From Puccinellia tenuiflora (taxonomy: Eukaryota > Streptophyta > Magnoliopsida > Poales > Poaceae): 64,000 nt of DNA. Under the pieces are notes generated by a model. That model made no database searches. It was not told where the DNA came from and saw only the letters and a program-made list of their open reading frames with translations. The position numbers and the translations under genes were made by a program. Shown piece by piece: positions 10,484 to 23,112 of this stretch; position 1 is the first letter of the stretch, and the number at the start of each line of letters is the position of its first letter. Location of the stretch: NCBI GenBank assembly GCA_012064385.1, contig QRDG01000530.1, forward strand, positions 403,129 to 467,128, read 5' to 3'.

Positions 10484-12840
10484 AAGCGACGAGCAGAATC
10501 ACGTTCTGCGCGGGATCCCGGACCGTAGATGATCGGCGGGTCGTTTCCAGCCTCGTGCTCTCCATCGGCTCCATCGGGTGCATCATCGACAACACCAAGA
10601 GCTTCACCGACGTGGGCTTCACCAGCGGAGGCACCGTCATCACCTTCGGCGACTTCCACGTCTACATCGTCGTCGCTGCCAAGGAGTATCCGGAGGAAGT
10701 TTACTCGTGTTTGGCTCCATCGGTCTTCGACGCCAGCATCTGCGACAGCAACTCCTCCGGCTACCTCGGCTCCGGTGACGACGACTGCGACGACGCCAAG
10801 CTCAATGTCTACGCCGAGGTGCACACGGTCGAGCACGTGACGGCAGGAGGCGGCGTCGCCATAACTGTTCACGATGCCGGAGAACCCTCTCGTTTCCAGC
10901 GCAACCTTGAGGCAGACTTCGAGTTGCTGAGAACTCCCATCGCGCCAAGTGCAGACCCGTCCAAGGCGGCGGCCGAACTGGAGAAGATGCGTCAACAAAT
11001 GTACGACAAGGCGCTCCACCTCGCGTCGACGCAGCGCCGACTCAACGCCACGATGCGCGAGTACAACACCGTCCACGGCTTCGAGCCAGCAAGGGGTAAC
11101 ACGGAGAAGCTGAATGAAGTTAGGCGCAAAGGTGGGGATCTCGACGGTGCCCTGAATCGTGCTGGCCAGCCGCACGAGCATTCGGACATCGTCTTGCCCG
11201 AGTACAGCTGCCCTGTGCAAAACATGAAGGCTGCAGAGGCGGCAGCAGCGGAACTACCTCATCTTCAAGGCGAGGAGCTACGTCAACAAGCGCGCCGGGT
11301 CCAAGAGCTCATCGCCGCGGCTAACCGGCAGCAACGCGAAGCCGAAGCAACGGCGAGCAGGGAGCATCACGATCCGCCTCCAGGCTACGACGTAGCCGGC
11401 AAGTCTAAGCAAGGCATCGAGGCGTCATCCACGAGCCGCGGCAGGGCGAAGGACAAGCAACCACGAGCTCATCGCGAGAGGAGCGCGAGTTCACATCCTC
11501 GTGATCACGGCCGCGATCCGGCTGGGCGACGTGAAGACGGCAACCGGAACGAGCCGCAAGCCGGCCGCAACGCCAAGGAGCGAGTCGGACACAAGGTCAC
11601 CATCGACCAGCGCCTGGGACCACTGGGGCCCGAAACGAGCCACGACGCGCGCAACCGCATCGAGGCGCTCAAGGCGTCGAGCATCATCAAGGAAGAAGAT
11701 TTGGCCGCGCATCGCTACTTCGGACCTCGCATCCGAACCGAGCAGTTCCCGAGGAGATTTACCCTCCCAAGGGACACACCCAAGTACAACGGCACCGCGA
11801 AGCCGGAAGACTGGCTCGCCGACTACGTCACGGCAGTCAACATCGCAGGCGGCAACAAGCGGGTGGTTGTACGCTACGTGCCTCTCATGCTCCAGGGATC
11901 GGCTCGGACCTGGCTGAACAGCCTTCCGGCTGAAAGCATCAACAGCTGGCTGGACTTCGAGGAAGTGTTCAACTGCAACTTCACCGGCACCTACTTGCAT
12001 CCCGGCAGCGCACATCTGCTCGCGATTTGTAGGCAGAAAGAAGGCGAGTCGGACAGTGCTTACCTCACCCGATGGACCAGCTTATGCAGTTCCTATGAAG
12101 GGATCCTGGAACTCAGGCCGTCCAGTACTTCATCCAAGGCTGCCAGGATCAGATGCTACTCAAGCATAGGCTCCTGAGGAAAAGTCCGAAGACCATGGCG
12201 GAGCTCATGGCAATCGCCGATGAGTACGCCACCGCCGACGCGGGCATGACCAACCCGATCCGACTCGACGAAGCCGGAAGGATCATCACGGCAGAGCCGG
12301 CTGCACGCCGAAGCCGGACGGAGACCCAGGAGGGAGGAAGGTCAACCCGGCGTGACTCCGACACATCCGGCAAGCGCAAGTTAACGGACGACCGCGTCGA
12401 ATCCAAGGTCGTCGCCACCACCGAGGGAAGGCCGGCAGGAGGCTTCGACAACCGCCGCATGAGGACAAGCGGCGACATGCACTGGACAAGGGTGAGGAAC
12501 AACTACGAGTCTTTACTCGATCGGCCATGCCGGAACCACGGCGACCGGCCGGCCAACCACACTGTCAGGCAATGCAACCTCGGCCGTCCAAGGCCGCCAC
12601 CGTACGAACGGCGAAATCCGCCTCCGCCTCCGGGAGAAACCGGACAGGATGATCGGAGACGCGACGACAGGCGGCGCGAAGACAGGAATCGCGATGACCG
12701 CCGACGCGAAGACCAAAGGAGGGAGCGTCTTCCATCTCCACCGCCAAGGGATCCTGATGGATACCGGAACCCGGACGCGGCCTACATCGTGTTCGTCAGC
12801 GAGCGCGATGACAAACGAAGCCGGCGAGAACGGTTCAAGG
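10484..12840 (+). pseudogene. gag of the large gypsy element
   Basis: An open frame runs from 10435 to 12177 and continues, after a frameshift at about 12150-12177, from 12153. The retrotransposon gag domain (PF03732 type) is plain at 11750-12140: RFTLPRDTPKYNGTAKPEDW, then VPLMLQGSARTWLNSLPAES and INSWLDFEEVFNCNFTGTY. A Cys/His knuckle-like CRNHGDRPANHTVRQC lies at about 12528-12575, followed by a very basic Arg/Asp tract (12600-12760). The product would form the capsid around the genomic RNA. The true start codon is unclear; the first 150 codons after the primer site have no good in-frame ATG. Confidence 0.8.
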
Positions 12841-13575
12841 AGGTGAACGCTGTGGTTCCGCCCGTCCCCCAGTATCTCAACTGGTCGGAAGGAGCAATCA
12901 CGTGGGATTGTAGCGACCACCCAGAGCTGATGCCTAAACCGGGCGGCTACGCTCTAGTCCTGGAGCCCATGATCATCTCCCCCAAGCGCGCCTGCACCTT
13001 CTCACGCGTCCTCATCGACGGAGGCAGCAGCATCAACATCCTCTACCATGACACGCTGGAGAAGCTGGGCATCTCCGAGTCCAGCTTGACACCGAGCCAG
13101 ACGGTCTTCCACGGCATTGTGCCAGGGCGAGCCGGCTCCTCCATTAGGCTCATCCGGCTTGACGTCCTATTCGGCACCAAGGGCAACCACCGCCGCGAGA
13201 CCATCTCCTTCGAGGTGGTCGACCATACCAGTGCCTACCATGCCATACTTGGGCGGCCGGCGCTCGCCAAGTTCATGGCGGTACCTCAAGATGAAACTAC
13301 CAGGCCCACGCGGAATCATCACCGTCTCCGGAGACTACAAGCGCTCCATCGCCTGCGCCACCGATAGCGTGAAGGTGGTCGAGACCATGGTCTGCAACGA
13401 GGAAATGCGACAATTCAAGCGCAAGGCCATCGAAGAGAAGCTGGAGATACCGGAGTCGGCCAAGCCGGATAGCGAGTCGAACTTCCAGGCGGCACGAGAT
13501 ACTAAGAACATCTACTTCGACGATAGCGACAAGTCCAAGTTCGCCACCGTGGGGGCGAGCCTGGACCACAAATAG
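12841..13575 (+). pseudogene. Gypsy aspartic protease region
   Basis: The active-site block LIDGGSSINILYHDTLEKLG is at about 13010-13070, the DGGSS form usual in this lineage in place of D-S/T-G. It is followed by the flap and C-terminal text (YHAILGRPALAKFMAV, about 13235-13280). A frameshift at about 13270-13300 moves the frame to the one ending at TAG 13573-13575. The enzyme would cleave the polyprotein. Confidence 0.8.
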
Positions 13576-14658
13576 GAAAGCGCGCTCATCGAGTTCCTCC
13601 GTGAGAACCGGGAAATTTTCGCGTGGTCCCCCAAGGACATGCCTGGTGTACCGAGGGAACTCGCCGAGCACTCTCTACACGTCCGCCCAGATGCCAAGCC
13701 GGTAAAATAGTCTCTACATCGCTTCGCGGAGGGAAGAAGAAAGATAATAGGAGAAGAGATAGCCCGGTTGCTTACGGCCGGTTTCATCACGGAAGTACAA
13801 CACCCAGAATGGCTAGCCAATCCAGTGCTGGTAGAAAAGAAGAACAAGCGGTGGCGGATGTGTATCGATTACACTCACCTCAACAAGGCTTGCCCCAAGG
13901 ACCCTTTCGCATTGCCGCGAATCGACCAAGTGATCGACTCCACAGCCAGATGCGCCCTCCTTTCCGTCCTCGACGCCTACTCCGGCTACCACCAAATCTC
14001 GTTGAACCCGAACGATCAGCTCAAGACCGCCTTCATCACCCCCTACGGCCCGTACTGCTACACCACCATGCCGTTCGGCTTGAAGAACGCGGGGGCGACA
14101 TACCAGCGTTGTATGCAGAAATGCTTGCACGACCAAATTGGTCGCAACGTGCACGCCTACGTCGACGACATCGTCATCAAGACCAAGGAGAAGCACACTC
14201 TGCTCGCCGACCTCAAAGAAACCTTCGACAACTTGCGCCGCTTCCAGATGAAGCTCAACCCGGAGAAATGCGTGTTCGGCGTTCCAGCCGGACAGCTACT
14301 CGGCTACCTGGTGTCGGCACGGGGAATCGAGGCCAACCCGGAGAAGATCGCTGCCATCGACAACATGCGACAGCCGTGAAACGTCAAGGACATCCAAAAG
14401 TTTGCCGGCTGCCTGCCGTCCCTTAGCCATTTCGTCAGCCGGCTTGGTGAGAAGGCTCTCCCACTGTATCACTTGCTGAAGAAGACGGACAAGTTCGTCT
14501 GGAGCGACACGGCCGACGCCGCCTTCAAAGAGCTCAAGCGCGCGATGGTCAGCACCCCGGTCCTAGCACCGCCGGCTCCAAAGGAGCCCATGCTCTTGTA
14601 CATGGTCGTGAGCGTCGTCTTGGTGGTGGAACGAGAGGAAGCCGGCAAGTAGCGGCTG
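13576..14658 (+). pseudogene. Gypsy reverse transcriptase
   Basis: The text starts ALIEFLRENREIFAWSPKDM (13587), and the RT domain follows: NPVLVEKKNKRWRMCIDYTH, FALPRIDQVIDS, LSVLDAYSGYHQI and MPFGLKNAGATYQRCM. The catalytic motif YVDDIVIK is intact at 14158-14181. Four in-frame stops break the frame: 13573 (TAG), about 13708 (TAG), about 14377 (TGA) and about 14650 (TAG). Each is one C-to-T change from the expected CAG or CGA codon. No RT would be made from this copy. Confidence 0.9.
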
Positions 14659-15530
14659 GTGCAGCGGCCAGTCTACTACCTCAGCGAAGTGCTCTCGCAA
14701 TCGAAGCAAAACTACCCGCACTACCAGAAGCTCGTATACGGCGTGTACATGGCAACGAAAAAGCTGAAGCACTATTTCCAGGAGCATCCGATCAAGGTGA
14801 TAAGTGATGCTCCGCTCGCCGAGATCATAGGCAACAAGGACGCAACCGGCAGAGTCGCGAAATGGGCGATCAACCTGACGGCGCACGGAGTCAAATATGA
14901 CAAGAGAACGGCGATCAAGTCACAAGGGCTAGCCAATTTCCTTGCCGACTGGACGGAGACGGACCACATACCACCACCACCCGATTCCGGCCAGCATTGG
15001 CTCATGCACTTCGATGGCTCCAAAAGATACTGGGGGCTCGGCGCCGGAGTCGTCCTCACCTCCCCCAAAGGGTGCCGGCTCGAATACGTGCTACAAATCC
15101 ACTTCACGGCGTCCAACAACGTAGCTGAATATGAATCTCTCACGCACGGCCTGAAGCTCGACAAGGCTATGAACATCAAGCGAATCCTCTGCTACGGGGA
15201 CTCCGATCTGGTGGTCCAGCAAACTACCGGTCATTGGGACGCCAAGGACCCCAACATGGCCGCCTACCGCTTCTACGTCCAGCAACTCGCGGGATGCTTC
15301 GACGGATGTGAATTCCACCACATCCACCGCTCCAACAACGAAGCAGCTGACACCTTGGCGAACATTGGCTCTCTTCGGGAGGAAATCCCACCCGGCGTCG
15401 CCCTCGAGAAGCTGTACAAGCCATCTATCACGCCATGCCCAGGCTCCGACTCCATCCGGATACCGCCGGGCGCGGAGCCGGGCGGGCCGGCTCCAGGCAA
15501 GCCGGAAGCCGTCGAGGTCCTCGTCATCGA
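14659..15530 (+). pseudogene. Gypsy RNase H (two RNase H-like segments)
   Basis: 14659-14940 reads PVYYLSEVLSQSKQNYPHYQ, then LVYGVYMATKKLKHYFQEH and ISDAPLAEII, the usual RT-linked RNase H. A second RNase H-like segment follows at 15000-15370 (MHFDGSKRYWGLGAGVVLTS, YESLTHGLKLDKAMNI, YGDSDLVVQQ, HIHRSNNEAADTLANIGS), the archaeal-type second RNase H seen in Tat elements. The domain order supports Tat lineage membership. Confidence 0.85.
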
Positions 15531-16722
15531 AGAGGCTCCGCCATGGACCCAACCCTTCCTCGCCTACCTCGCCAACGACGAACTCCCGGCGGACGAGCTC
15601 ATCGCCAGGCAAATCAAACGCCGAGCAAGTGCTTACACCATCATCAACAACGAGTTGTACAAGCGCAGTGTCTCTGGAATATTCCAACGCTGTGTAAGCC
15701 AAGAAGAAGGAATCAAGATCCTCAAGGAAATTCATCAAAGCGAATGCGTCCACCACGCGTCATCAAGAGCAATCGTGGCCAAGGCGTTCAGGCACGGTTT
15801 CTACTGGCCGACTGCGCTGGCGGACGCAAACCAGCTGGTCCGACTCTGCAATGGTTGTCAACGATTCGCAACGCAGAAACACACGCCGGCTTCAGCACTC
15901 AAGACGATTCCAATCACCTGGCCGTTTGCCGTCTGGGGACTGGACATGGTCGGTCCGCTGAAGAGGTCCAGTGGCGGCATGACACACCTGCTGGTAGCCG
16001 TCGACAAGTTCACGAAGTGGATCAAAGCCAAGCCGATCAAAAAGTTGGATGGACCAACAGCCGTCAAGTTCTTCAAGAGCATCATTTACCGGTTTGGCTA
16101 CCCCAACAGCATCATCACGGACAACGGATCAAACTTTGTCAAGGGAGAATTCGCCAGGTTCTGCGGCAGGACCGGCATCCGGCTCGACGTCGCCTCCGTC
16201 GCACATCCGCAATCAAATGGGCAGGTTGAACGGGCAAACGGCCTCATTCAACCCGGCATCAAGCCTCGGTTACTCGAACCGCTTGAACGGGCAGCCGGCG
16301 CATGGGAAGAAGAACTACCATCCGTCCTCTGGAGCCTAAGGACAACTCCGAATCGCTCAACCGGTTTCACCCCCTTCTTCCTCGTCCACGGAGCTGAAGC
16401 CATCATGCCAATCGACATCGAGCACGACGCGCCTCGAATCGTGTTGTTCACGGAAGCAGAAGCTAAACAAGCCTATGAAGATGGGATGGACCTACTCGAA
16501 GAGGCGTGCCAACTCGCCGAGTCAAGGTCGGCGATATATCAGCAGCAACTACGCAACTACCACAACCGGCAAGTCAGGCTTGTCCGCTTCCGCGAAGGCT
16601 ACCTCGTGCTCCGACTAATTCAAGACACCAAGAATATACATAAGCTATCATCACCCTGGGAGGGACCATTCATTGTAAGCAAAGCTCTCATCAACAATGC
16701 CTAATACTTGATCGACGCTCGC
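15531..16722 (+). pseudogene. Gypsy integrase, truncated by a nested insertion
   Basis: The zinc-binding part (HHASSRAIVAKAFRHGFYWP, then LCNGCQRFA) lies at about 15750-15870. The catalytic core has all three acidic positions: WGLDMVGPL (about 15935), IITDNGSNFVKG (about 16112) and NGQVERANGL (about 16220). The C-terminal text FREGYLVLRL and LSSPWEGPFIVSKAL leads to LIDAR, where the frame is cut at 16722. A TAA after ALINNA is a further lesion. The missing last 29 codons are found at 22172-22258, beyond the insertion. Confidence 0.9.
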
Positions 16723-19700
16723 TATGGGGACCCCGGACTAGCCGTCCGAAATACCCTTGTGCCTACATCAGCGATCCCATGATCAGTGTGTCGCTGAGCA
16801 CAATCAAACTGGTAATCAAGGAACATCCATAATTACCAAAGGAATATACTTATTTGATTGAAGTCATACTTTTCAATAGGTACTTGCAGCGGAAATCACC
16901 AAACAACGTGGGGCCCAAGTCATTCGCCTTAACCCTACAGGCAACTGACTGGGAAGCGCCCTAGTTCACATTGACGTCATTTCCGTCTCCTTCTTCAAGC
17001 TGCTCTTCTCTAAAATCTGGCTAAGATAATAGCCAGGGACGAAACCAATATGAGTACATTTGATTGTACTCGCAAACTACTCCCCCCCCCCCCCGAATGA
17101 GCATGCACTACACTTTTATAGTTTGAGTAAAACTTTGTTTGCTTTGAAAACTCTATCCTTATTGAAAAGAGAAGGATAGACTTTTGTTTAATAAAACTTT
17201 GTCCGAAAACTCTATAACTTCTGTTGAAGAAAAATAAGAGAAATTTTATAACTTTTCATAACCCTTGTATAGTTTCAAAACATCTAAAGCCTTTATTAAA
17301 AGAAAAGAAGGCTTTTCGATCTTTTTCCCATAAATCGGTTTTTTTGTAAGAACCTATTTTTAAAATGTTTTTCCCGAAAGTAGATGTTTGTTGAAAAAAG
17401 TAAGAAGTCCCTTTTTAGAAATGTTTTTCCCAGAAAATCCCCATTTTGTTTAGTTCCCCAAAACTCCTCCTTTTTCGACCATAGCCCTTCATGGTCATTC
17501 AATCCTAGCAACCTCATGCCTGCCCATTGGCATAGTTACATAAAACATCCTCCACTTCATTTTCTCTTTCAAATCTCAAATCTTTTCCAAAAACTTTGCA
17601 CATAGGTCTAGTAGGGCCTCCCAACTGTCCATATCCGAGGACCGGCTATTCGAATAGTTTTACCCTCTGCAGAGGTAGCACGCTTTTCCCACACCCATCC
17701 GGTAACTCATCGTGTCTGCCACGTCCCGCCATACAAGGTGTATGCGAGTTGAATCACCGACCATAGCCTGTCCTTTGCTCATGCTAGTATAGGGCCCTGC
17801 CCTACGAATTCACCATTCCTTCGACACCTAGTACAGGATCCCCCGTCGAGGAACCTAGATGTGAGGACTCGTAGTTTTGCCCGGCGACCCAAATATGGAT
17901 CTTCAATCCACCATCCATCAGATTGCTAGGACCCAGGTCAGGGGGTAGGTCGCCATGACCATCCCCTCACGCATAAAGGAGTCGTCTCCGTCGATGAGGT
18001 CTCCCATACTAATATGAGCAAACTATATGACTACGCCCTTTCCCATATGTGGGTAGATGTGGTCGCACAGGTTATTGGCTGGTTGACGTAAGTACCAGGA
18101 CACAATGTGCATTTTTCATAAACATCGCCACTTTTTCACGTCCATACCGATCTCACGGCATTCCACATTTATCCCAGTACTTTCAAAGGAGTTTGGAGTA
18201 AACAATATTTTTCTTTTCTCATCCTATAGTTTTTAAAAGAATTTCCATCCAACACCTCCATATAGGGTGTCAAATAATATACTTGTATTTTGGAAAAGGG
18301 TTTTCATAATCATAGCTTTAGTGGCAGAAACCACTTAAGTCTTTTATGCCCTTTATAGGTAAAACATGTAAATCAAAATAGACGTATATAAATGCAAGCT
18401 CAGAGAAGTAGCTTGCCTGTTTTCCGCATAATGTCCCTGGACTTCTCCTCACTGATCAAAGAAATAAACTCTGATTCTTCTCCAATAAATCCTTTCCAAT
18501 ATCACCCAGGTAGCGTTTATATCTACCGTCGCAAAAAGGAAAGAACACAATCAACATACAGTAGAACACTCCAACAACAAACATCAAGCAATACTAACAA
18601 ACAACAATCATGATGGAAAACTATTATTTAACAAACAAGTTGGGCAATCACCTCACTACTCATGTTTATAAAAATATGATTAAAGTTATGATTAAGCATC
18701 TTTATTCAAACAGGAAATACTTCAGACAAAAGTTAAGCTACCAACTCTTTTCTGTAATTCAAAATATCTCACCAATCTAAGGTAGAGACATTAACAAGAT
18801 ACTCGAGCTAATACTCAACTTAAATACAACCAAGTATAACAAGCAAGGCAATTATATTAATCACACAAAAATAATCTAATTATCAAAATAAACAAGCAAT
18901 ACATACCATTACCAAATTACTCAATCAAGCATCACAACAACTCTCAAGCATCACACATAGCTACTGCACTCACAAGGCAACACAATTTGATTTCAATTTA
19001 ATTGAATTAGCTATTATTTAATTAGGTCTTAAATATGGCAGAAACTAGTGGTGCATGTTTAATTACATAACTTAAGTTCTGTTGATCACAAAAATATGAA
19101 CTAAAATTCTACTGATAGCTACTGATGTGTAGAAGACAACCCAATTGGATTTAATTCAATTGATGTTATTTAACTCCCTATATAAATGTTTTTATCCAGA
19201 AGGTTAGTTTTCTTGTTTTTGCTACAACTCAAGGTAATATTACTCAAAAGTTAAATCCTCTTAGGGCTAACTAGTATTGATTAAATGTGATCTGACAAAA
19301 TTGGTTTGACCTCATTTGGATTAAGAGAGTATCAGAAACAAACAAGTTTAGGTTTTATACCTTCTTTGGCATTTTGAATATCATTATTTATTTATTAGTC
19401 TAAATGGGGTGAAACCACTTTAGTGAGATAGGTAATTTCATAAGCTTTCCAGAAAATTTTCATTTGCTATTTTTAGATTCCTAGATCTCGAGATATTAAT
19501 TTTCAAAGTCTGGATAAATTTTCTGGCAGAGAAATTCCCTTTTTAAGTTTAACAACTTAACTGATTTGATAATTTTCTACTGACTTAACCACAACACCAA
19601 ATGGAATAAAGCCAGTGGCACTGGGTAGATTAGTTGATTTAATTTTGATACCATTTTAGTTTGGTATTTTTGGTTTAACCAAGTTTTAGGAAACATCTCC

Positions 19701-22166
19701 CAAAGATGGTACCAAAATAATCTTTCTGGTTTTTAGGTTACAACTAACACATTTGTCATTTTTAGTTTGAATTGGAGAAATGTACAACATGATCATGGCC
19801 TGCATCTATGTGAATATGGCATGTTATACTAGCTAAAAAAATTTAGTTTGCTATTTTTAGGCCTCTGGTTAAATAGTAATTTGCATGGGAAGTTGGCTGT
19901 CTCTGTTATTTCATGTGGTGGAATAAACTGATTAGCTATCTTCCTCAAATTGGATCTTTTATATAGATTTTATTTTGGGGTTGACAACACTTGTTAATGG
20001 CAGTACACTACGCATACTAACATGTTATTCCAAGACAAACTCCTAAATAAATCTAGGTGAATTAATATTAACAGTTCAAAACAGAACCATTTATCTGTTT
20101 CAGAAGTTTCTGAAAACAGACAGAACATAGCTACTTTGCCTAATTAAACTAGCCTGCTATACTGTTCTATTTGGAAAACAAACTATGGGTTGAGAAACTA
20201 CATACTTCCCTCTTTCTAACAAGCCTAAGTTTGATAAATTTGGTTAAGTAGATTGTCCAGAATTTGCATGCAAAGTGGGCTAGTAAACACAGATTTTCAG
20301 ATTTTTCCAAATCTGAGCGGGAACGCACTGTGGCCGTTGATCTAGGGATCGACGGCGCACAACCGTCTGGTTCCTCCCGACGGAGAGAGTGGCGGAGGCA
20401 AAGGGGGAACGGCCGGGGAAGCTACCTGCCGGCGGTGATCGTCGGCGGCGAGGGTGGTGGTCGACGGAGGAGGTCTCGGGCTGCGTCTGGGTACCGGCGG
20501 CGTCGCCGGAGATGAGCGGCAGCGGCGGTACGGCGGAGCTCCCGAGCGTGGAAAAATCCCGAGCTCGGGCTCCTCTGCAGCGGCTCTGGTGAGGTGAGGG
20601 AGTGGCGGAGGTGTGGTGTGGTGCTGAGGGCTGGCAATGGGGTCCTTTTATATCCGCGGGGAGGCAGTGGAGTGAGTAGGGGGTGTGGTGGCCACGGCAA
20701 CGGCGCGGCGGACACGCGAGCGTGCGGGTGGTGCTGGGTCGGCGACGGCAAGGGCCGGGGAGGCACGGGTGTGTGTCTGGGGGTGCAAGGGGGTGGCGCG
20801 CGGGCTGTGGGTGTGTCGGGGCGGCTCGGGCGCGAGCCTGTCGGCCGGGGTGGTCGTGGCACGGGCATGCCCGCAGGGTGCTCGACAGAAGAGAGGCAGT
20901 CAGGGCACCGCCGGTTGTGGCCAGAGGGGGGGGGGGGGGCCAGGAGCAAGGCTCGGCATGGGGAAGCTTCAGGGGGACAAGAGCTACGTCCAGGACATGC
21001 TGGTTGAGGCCCTTGCTGCAGGTTGGGACATGATGGCATGGTGGTGGCATGTCCATGCCATTGCTAGTTAGGGTAGGGTTTTAGGGTAAGGGGTGGCTAG
21101 GGTGTTGTCCAGGGGATGTAGGGGGTGCTGGTACATGTGCTGGACCAGGAGGGAACAAGCCTTAGGGCAAGAAATAGGGTGCCATTGAATAAAAAGGGTA
21201 GTGGTACCAATTTCACTATTTGTTACTATTTGCACTATTTGGGATTTAAATGGCAATTTAAAGAGAGAGGTGCAAGTGTGCAAATGCTGTGAGAATTATG
21301 GTTAGGTGATGAGGTTTGGTTTTCAAGTTGATACCAAAAATGGAGATTCCATTTTTGGTAAAAAGAAATTGTGGGAATGAAATAATATTTATTATTTCAT
21401 GTGACCTTTTTATTATAGGTCTTATTATTTCATGTGACACTTAATTGCCTTCTTATTTTTATTTAGCAAGCAAACACCCAACAATGAATAAAACACCAGC
21501 GATATTCACATCACAACCATGACCACACACTTCAAACCACAAGAATTAATCACACCACCATCTCCATGATTAACAATATTATGTTGTAAAAATGATCATA
21601 CTCAATTATGAAAAGATGATGTTTTAAAGAAATGTCTCAACTCATAACTTAATTGTTTTCAAAAAGGTTTAAGAAAGGAAATATGTGGGGTAATATATTT
21701 CCCACTAGTGTTGTTTTCAAATGGAGTGGAAATTAGAGTTTATAAAATGGGAGTTGCATATACATGCAAAATATCATGGTTGGCAATAGATAGGAGATAA
21801 CATATAGATCTCCATATTTTTGGGAACACATAATTTTGGAAATACTTTTACTTCCTCAACTAAAGGGTATTTTATTTGTTGCTGAAATCAAACATCATTG
21901 AAATAGACTTTGGCCAAAATAAGATTGGAAAAGATATATGGAATCTACTCTTGTCATAACATGAGCACCAAGTTTAAGATGCTTATATCTTGGTTGGGTT
22001 CATGGGTTGATATTTACTAGTCAAACAAGCATAAACATCAAGTCACACAAGGCCAAACAGAACAATATAAAGAGAAACACAATCATTAGTGAAGTATTTC
22101 AAAAAGTTTTTGTTGGTTCTGAATTTTGGGTCTCGTTAATTCTTATTATAAATTTGGGATGTTACA
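16723..22166 (-). mobile_element. 5.4-kb solo-LTR-like insertion in the integrase
   Basis: The insertion splits LIDAR from EHKKDTMDKEGD of the host pol. On the minus strand it begins TGTAACATCCC, the same kind of head as the long LTRs at 40814, and ends GGTCCCCATA. The flanks are CTCGC (16718-16722) and CCCGC (22167-22171), a 5-bp duplication with one mismatch. No coding region is present. It contains AT-rich DNA and a GC-rich block (20300-21060) with a minus-strand TATA box. Length and lack of genes fit a solo LTR of a long-LTR non-coding family (Sukkula-like in style; family name not verified). Confidence 0.7.
20646..20652 (-). promoter_or_regulatory. TATA box of the solo LTR
   Basis: TATAAAA on the minus strand inside the GC-rich block supports minus orientation of this LTR. 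Confidence 0.5.
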
Positions 22167-22171
22167 CCCGC

Positions 22172-22258
22172 GAGCACAAGAAGGACACGATGGACAAGGA
22201 AGGCGATGAAACGGAAAGGCCATGGAATGCTTCACTCTTGCGTCAATTCTACACTTGA
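22172..22258 (+). pseudogene. Last 29 codons of the gypsy pol
   Basis: EHKKDTMDKEGDETERPWNA, then SLLRQFYT and TGA, continue exactly from LIDAR at 16722. The RPWN..LLR.FY ending is the usual Tat pol terminus. An AATAAA lies about 30 bp after the stop. Confidence 0.85.
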
Positions 22259-23112
22259 GAAAGAACCATGTATGTATCACCCATGCTATCAATAAAGGAA
22301 TGAGAATGATGGGCACATGAGCAGTTTTTTCGCAACTTTTCTGCATTTCCCTTTTTTAAACTTCCGGCTGCCCGGCAGCCGGCAAGCTTACCTTCAGCGG
22401 CCGTGTAGCGTGACTAACCTCTAAACGGCTAACTCTTCGAATCCGGTTAAGGCCGGCAAGAGAATAAGCTGGAGGGGGCCAACCACGTGAAAAACGCTAA
22501 AAGGAGAGTACTGCCGGCTGAAAAATCGCTATTCTGCAAACTCGGCCAAGCCGGCAGTCGGCAACCTCTTCTCCTATTACGGATGATTAACTACACGACG
22601 CTAAACGGCTAACTCTTCGGATCCGGTTAAGGCCGGCAAGAGAATAAGCTGGAGGCTGACTGTATGCGAAAGACGTAAGAAATAGAAAATGTTGCCGACT
22701 GAGAAAACTCTGGCCCAACAAACCGGACCTCAACGTTATAGTAGTGCGCATGATCCCGCTAGATGGTGAAGTGCACACGAATGGCGGCGGGGAAGGCTAC
22801 AGGCGAGTGTAAAATTGAGCTAAGAGAAATAAAAGTATTCTCCATAATCGAAAGAGCAAGCTAACCACTACGTCATTCTATCCCCCGCACAAAAATGCCG
22901 CTTCCCGGCTTTGGAGATCTCAACCCGGATACAGGACAACGCGTAAAAGATCAAGCCATTCATCAGCACACAAATGCAAGAACAAAAGCGAGTGACATTC
23001 AACATCATAGATAAGGGCTTACAATCGGAAGCAGATTACAGGAGCAAAAGGAGGAAGTCCACAGGCGGACAACCTCGCCTACAGGCCAAGCCGGCTACAA
23101 GATAACCTAAAG
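22259..23112. repeat. Post-pol spacer with a 60-bp direct repeat
   Basis: No ORF. A block beginning near 22422 (CGGCTAACTCTTCG, then GATAAGCTGGAGG-type text) is repeated near 22605 with a few changes, about 180 bp apart. CCGGC-rich words are common. The rest shows nothing recognisable. Confidence 0.6.

Noticed and set aside
12153..13367. Separate host gene for the 404-codon ORF
   Set aside because: It is the gag C-terminus plus protease of the gypsy element, continuous with neighbours by frameshift.
20264..21071. ORFs up to 258 codons in the GC-rich block of the solo LTR
   Set aside because: Low-complexity Pro/Arg/His or Gly/Arg text in four frames at once; no known domain.
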